Origin: Geobacillus vulcani PSS1 | GTDB lineage: Bacteria > Bacillota > Bacilli > Bacillales > Anoxybacillaceae | Direction: 5' to 3' | DNA: 64,000 nucleotides | Assembly: GCF_000733845.1 (NCBI RefSeq) | Contig: NZ_JPOI01000001.1 | Span: 1,713,501 to 1,777,500 of the forward strand | Part shown: positions 63,181-64,000 of the stretch, one piece after another | Layout: each line of letters begins with the position of its first letter | How positions within the stretch are numbered: the stretch's first letter is position 1 | Translations under genes and position numbers: made by a program | Notes under the pieces: generated by a model | The model's database searches: none | Seen by the model: the letters and a program-made list of their open reading frames with translations, nothing else | What the model was told of the DNA's origin: nothing

Positions 63181-64000
63181 GTGAACAAACGGTTCGGCGA
63201 CCGCTTTTGGATTGGCTTTGGTGTCGGAACGGCCGCTTTGTTGGTTGGCGCCTGTTTGTATTGGGCGAGCCCGTATGCGGCCACATGGGATGAAGTCGAT
63301 TTTTCCTTGGCGCTTGAGCGCTATGACGTGTTAGCCATGCAGCCGCATTTCCCAGGCTATCCGTATTTCGTCCTCGGGGGCATGGCGGTGCACGCTTTCA
63401 TTGCCAATCCGGCCAAAGCGCTTTCGATCTTGAATGTGCTCGTGTTGTTTTCCGCCGCCTTTCCCATCGTTTTGCTGCTTGCTCGGCATATGCCGCGTCC
63501 AGCGGCGTTATGGGCGGCGCTTTCGGTGCTTTCTTCAAGCTATGTGCTTCTTGCCTCCGCCCGACCGATGTCTGACGGTGCGGCGCTCGGCGTGCTTTGG
63601 TGGTACATCTGGGCCGTGGAATGGGCGCGGCGGCGAATGACATGGACCGCGCAGCTGCTGCCGATGGCGTTATTCAGCATCCTCATGGGGGTTCGCCTAT
63701 CGTACATCCCCTTTGCCTCGGCGTTATTGTTGCTTTGGTATGAAGACTGGAACAGGCATCGCCGCTTTGGCCGGGTGGCGGCCTCCGTTTTGGCGGCTGC
63801 GTTGTTTCAGTTGATTTGGGTGGCGGCGGCGGCGCGCACAGAGGGCGGCCTTTTCTCGTTTTTTCAGCTCGGCTGGGCGTTTGTCCACGGCCATTTCAGC
63901 GATTGGGGCGGAACGGCGGCAGCGAGCCCGCTTCCGTTTTCCGAGCGGGTGCAACGGTTTTTGATCGACAACTTTCTTTGGACAGGAATCGCCTGCCAAA
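63181..64000 (+). CDS. Polytopic GT-C-like glycosyltransferase, 5' part (cut by window end)
   Basis: The frame starts at GTG 63181 after TTGGAGGGGAACACG and stays open to the window end (273 residues). The protein has an N-terminal helix (about 10-30), an external loop with the acidic pair and aromatic motif WDEVDFSLALERYDVLAMQP and HFPGYPYFVLGG, then helix after helix. A first-loop Asp-Glu near residues 37-38 is typical of GT-C enzymes (PMT, ArnT) that use polyprenyl-phosphate sugars. With the GT2 at 60315 as donor maker it fits a lipid-linked glycosylation route. The C-terminal half is not visible, so the family is provisional. Confidence 0.7.
   Translation, partial: MNKRFGDRFWIGFGVGTAALLVGACLYWASPYAATWDEVDFSLALERYDVLAMQPHFPGYPYFVLGGMAVHAFIANPAKALSILNVLVLFSAAFPIVLLLARHMPRPAALWAALSVLSSSYVLLASARPMSDGAALGVLWWYIWAVEWARRRMTWTAQLLPMALFSILMGVRLSYIPFASALLLLWYEDWNRHRRFGRVAASVLAAALFQLIWVAAAARTEGGLFSFFQLGWAFVHGHFSDWGGTAAASPLPFSERVQRFLIDNFLWTGIACQ

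Overview
The window is a chromosomal segment of a thermophilic, spore-forming Firmicute, most likely Geobacillus or a close relative. This is inferred from the high-GC Bacillus-like protein set, the gene order gapB-speD-nrdR-dnaB-dnaI-ytxC-thrS and infC-rpmI-rplT-ysdA / ysdC / sspI-ysgA-pheST / rnhC-zapA-cvpA-polX-mutS2-yshE-lcfA-fadR-fadB-etfBA-trxA known from Bacillus subtilis, and sporulation markers (sspI, ytxC). No tool or database was used; family names come from recognisable motifs, lengths and synteny. Both end genes are cut by the window (gapB at the left, a membrane glycosyltransferase-like gene at the right).

Region 1-8.7 kb is the core gapB to thrS block: polyamine synthesis (speD with a long, apparently structured leader), nucleotide-reductase control (nrdR), helicase loading for replication (dnaB, dnaI), a sporulation-associated ytxC and thrS behind a T-box. 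At 8.7-12.6 kb a visibly A+T-richer three-gene cassette (GSA-aminomutase-like enzyme, dicarboxylate/amino acid symporter, RpiR-type regulator with palindromic candidate operators) lies between thrS and infC and looks acquired. 12.6-23.4 kb returns to core genes: the L20-controlled infC operon, a dUTPase, an M42 peptidase, sspI, msrA, a SPOUT methyltransferase, a frameshifted coiled-coil gene with 21-bp tandem repeats, and T-box-controlled pheST.

23.4-37.1 kb is accessory and stress-related: an orphan ModA lipoprotein, a fluoride riboswitch with two crcB genes, a secreted alkaline phosphatase, a MarR-MMPL exporter pair, a DJ-1 protein, a cupin/DUF2255 pair facing a TetR regulator, and an AraC regulator with two aldo/keto reductases and the remains of a third. 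37.3-49.5 kb is core again: RNase HIII, ZapA, CvpA, PolX, MutS2, and the fatty-acid degradation operon lcfA-fadR-fadB-etfB-etfA with a perfect FadR palindrome, then trxA.

49.5-55.4 kb is an alkanesulfonate uptake and desulfonation operon with two different SsuA-type binding lipoproteins (ssuA-ssuC-ssuB-ssuA2-ssuE-ssuD). 55.4-56.8 kb and 61.3-63.2 kb are two loci with Fur-box-like promoters encoding related extracytoplasmic proteins and an FTR1 iron permease. Around and between them (57-61 kb and 63.2 kb onward) lies a set of membrane glycoconjugate genes: epimerase, flippase-like protein, membrane-anchored alkaline-phosphatase-superfamily enzyme, DPM1-like glycosyltransferase and a GT-C-like protein.

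The least expected feature is a family of short (about 120-141 bp) intergenic repeats with inverted ends reading CTAGAAGGCTGGTGA / TCACCAGCCTTCTAG, found five times (16.2, 37.0, 49.7 and twice head-to-head at 61.1-61.3 kb). It resembles a MITE or a mobile structured-RNA element.
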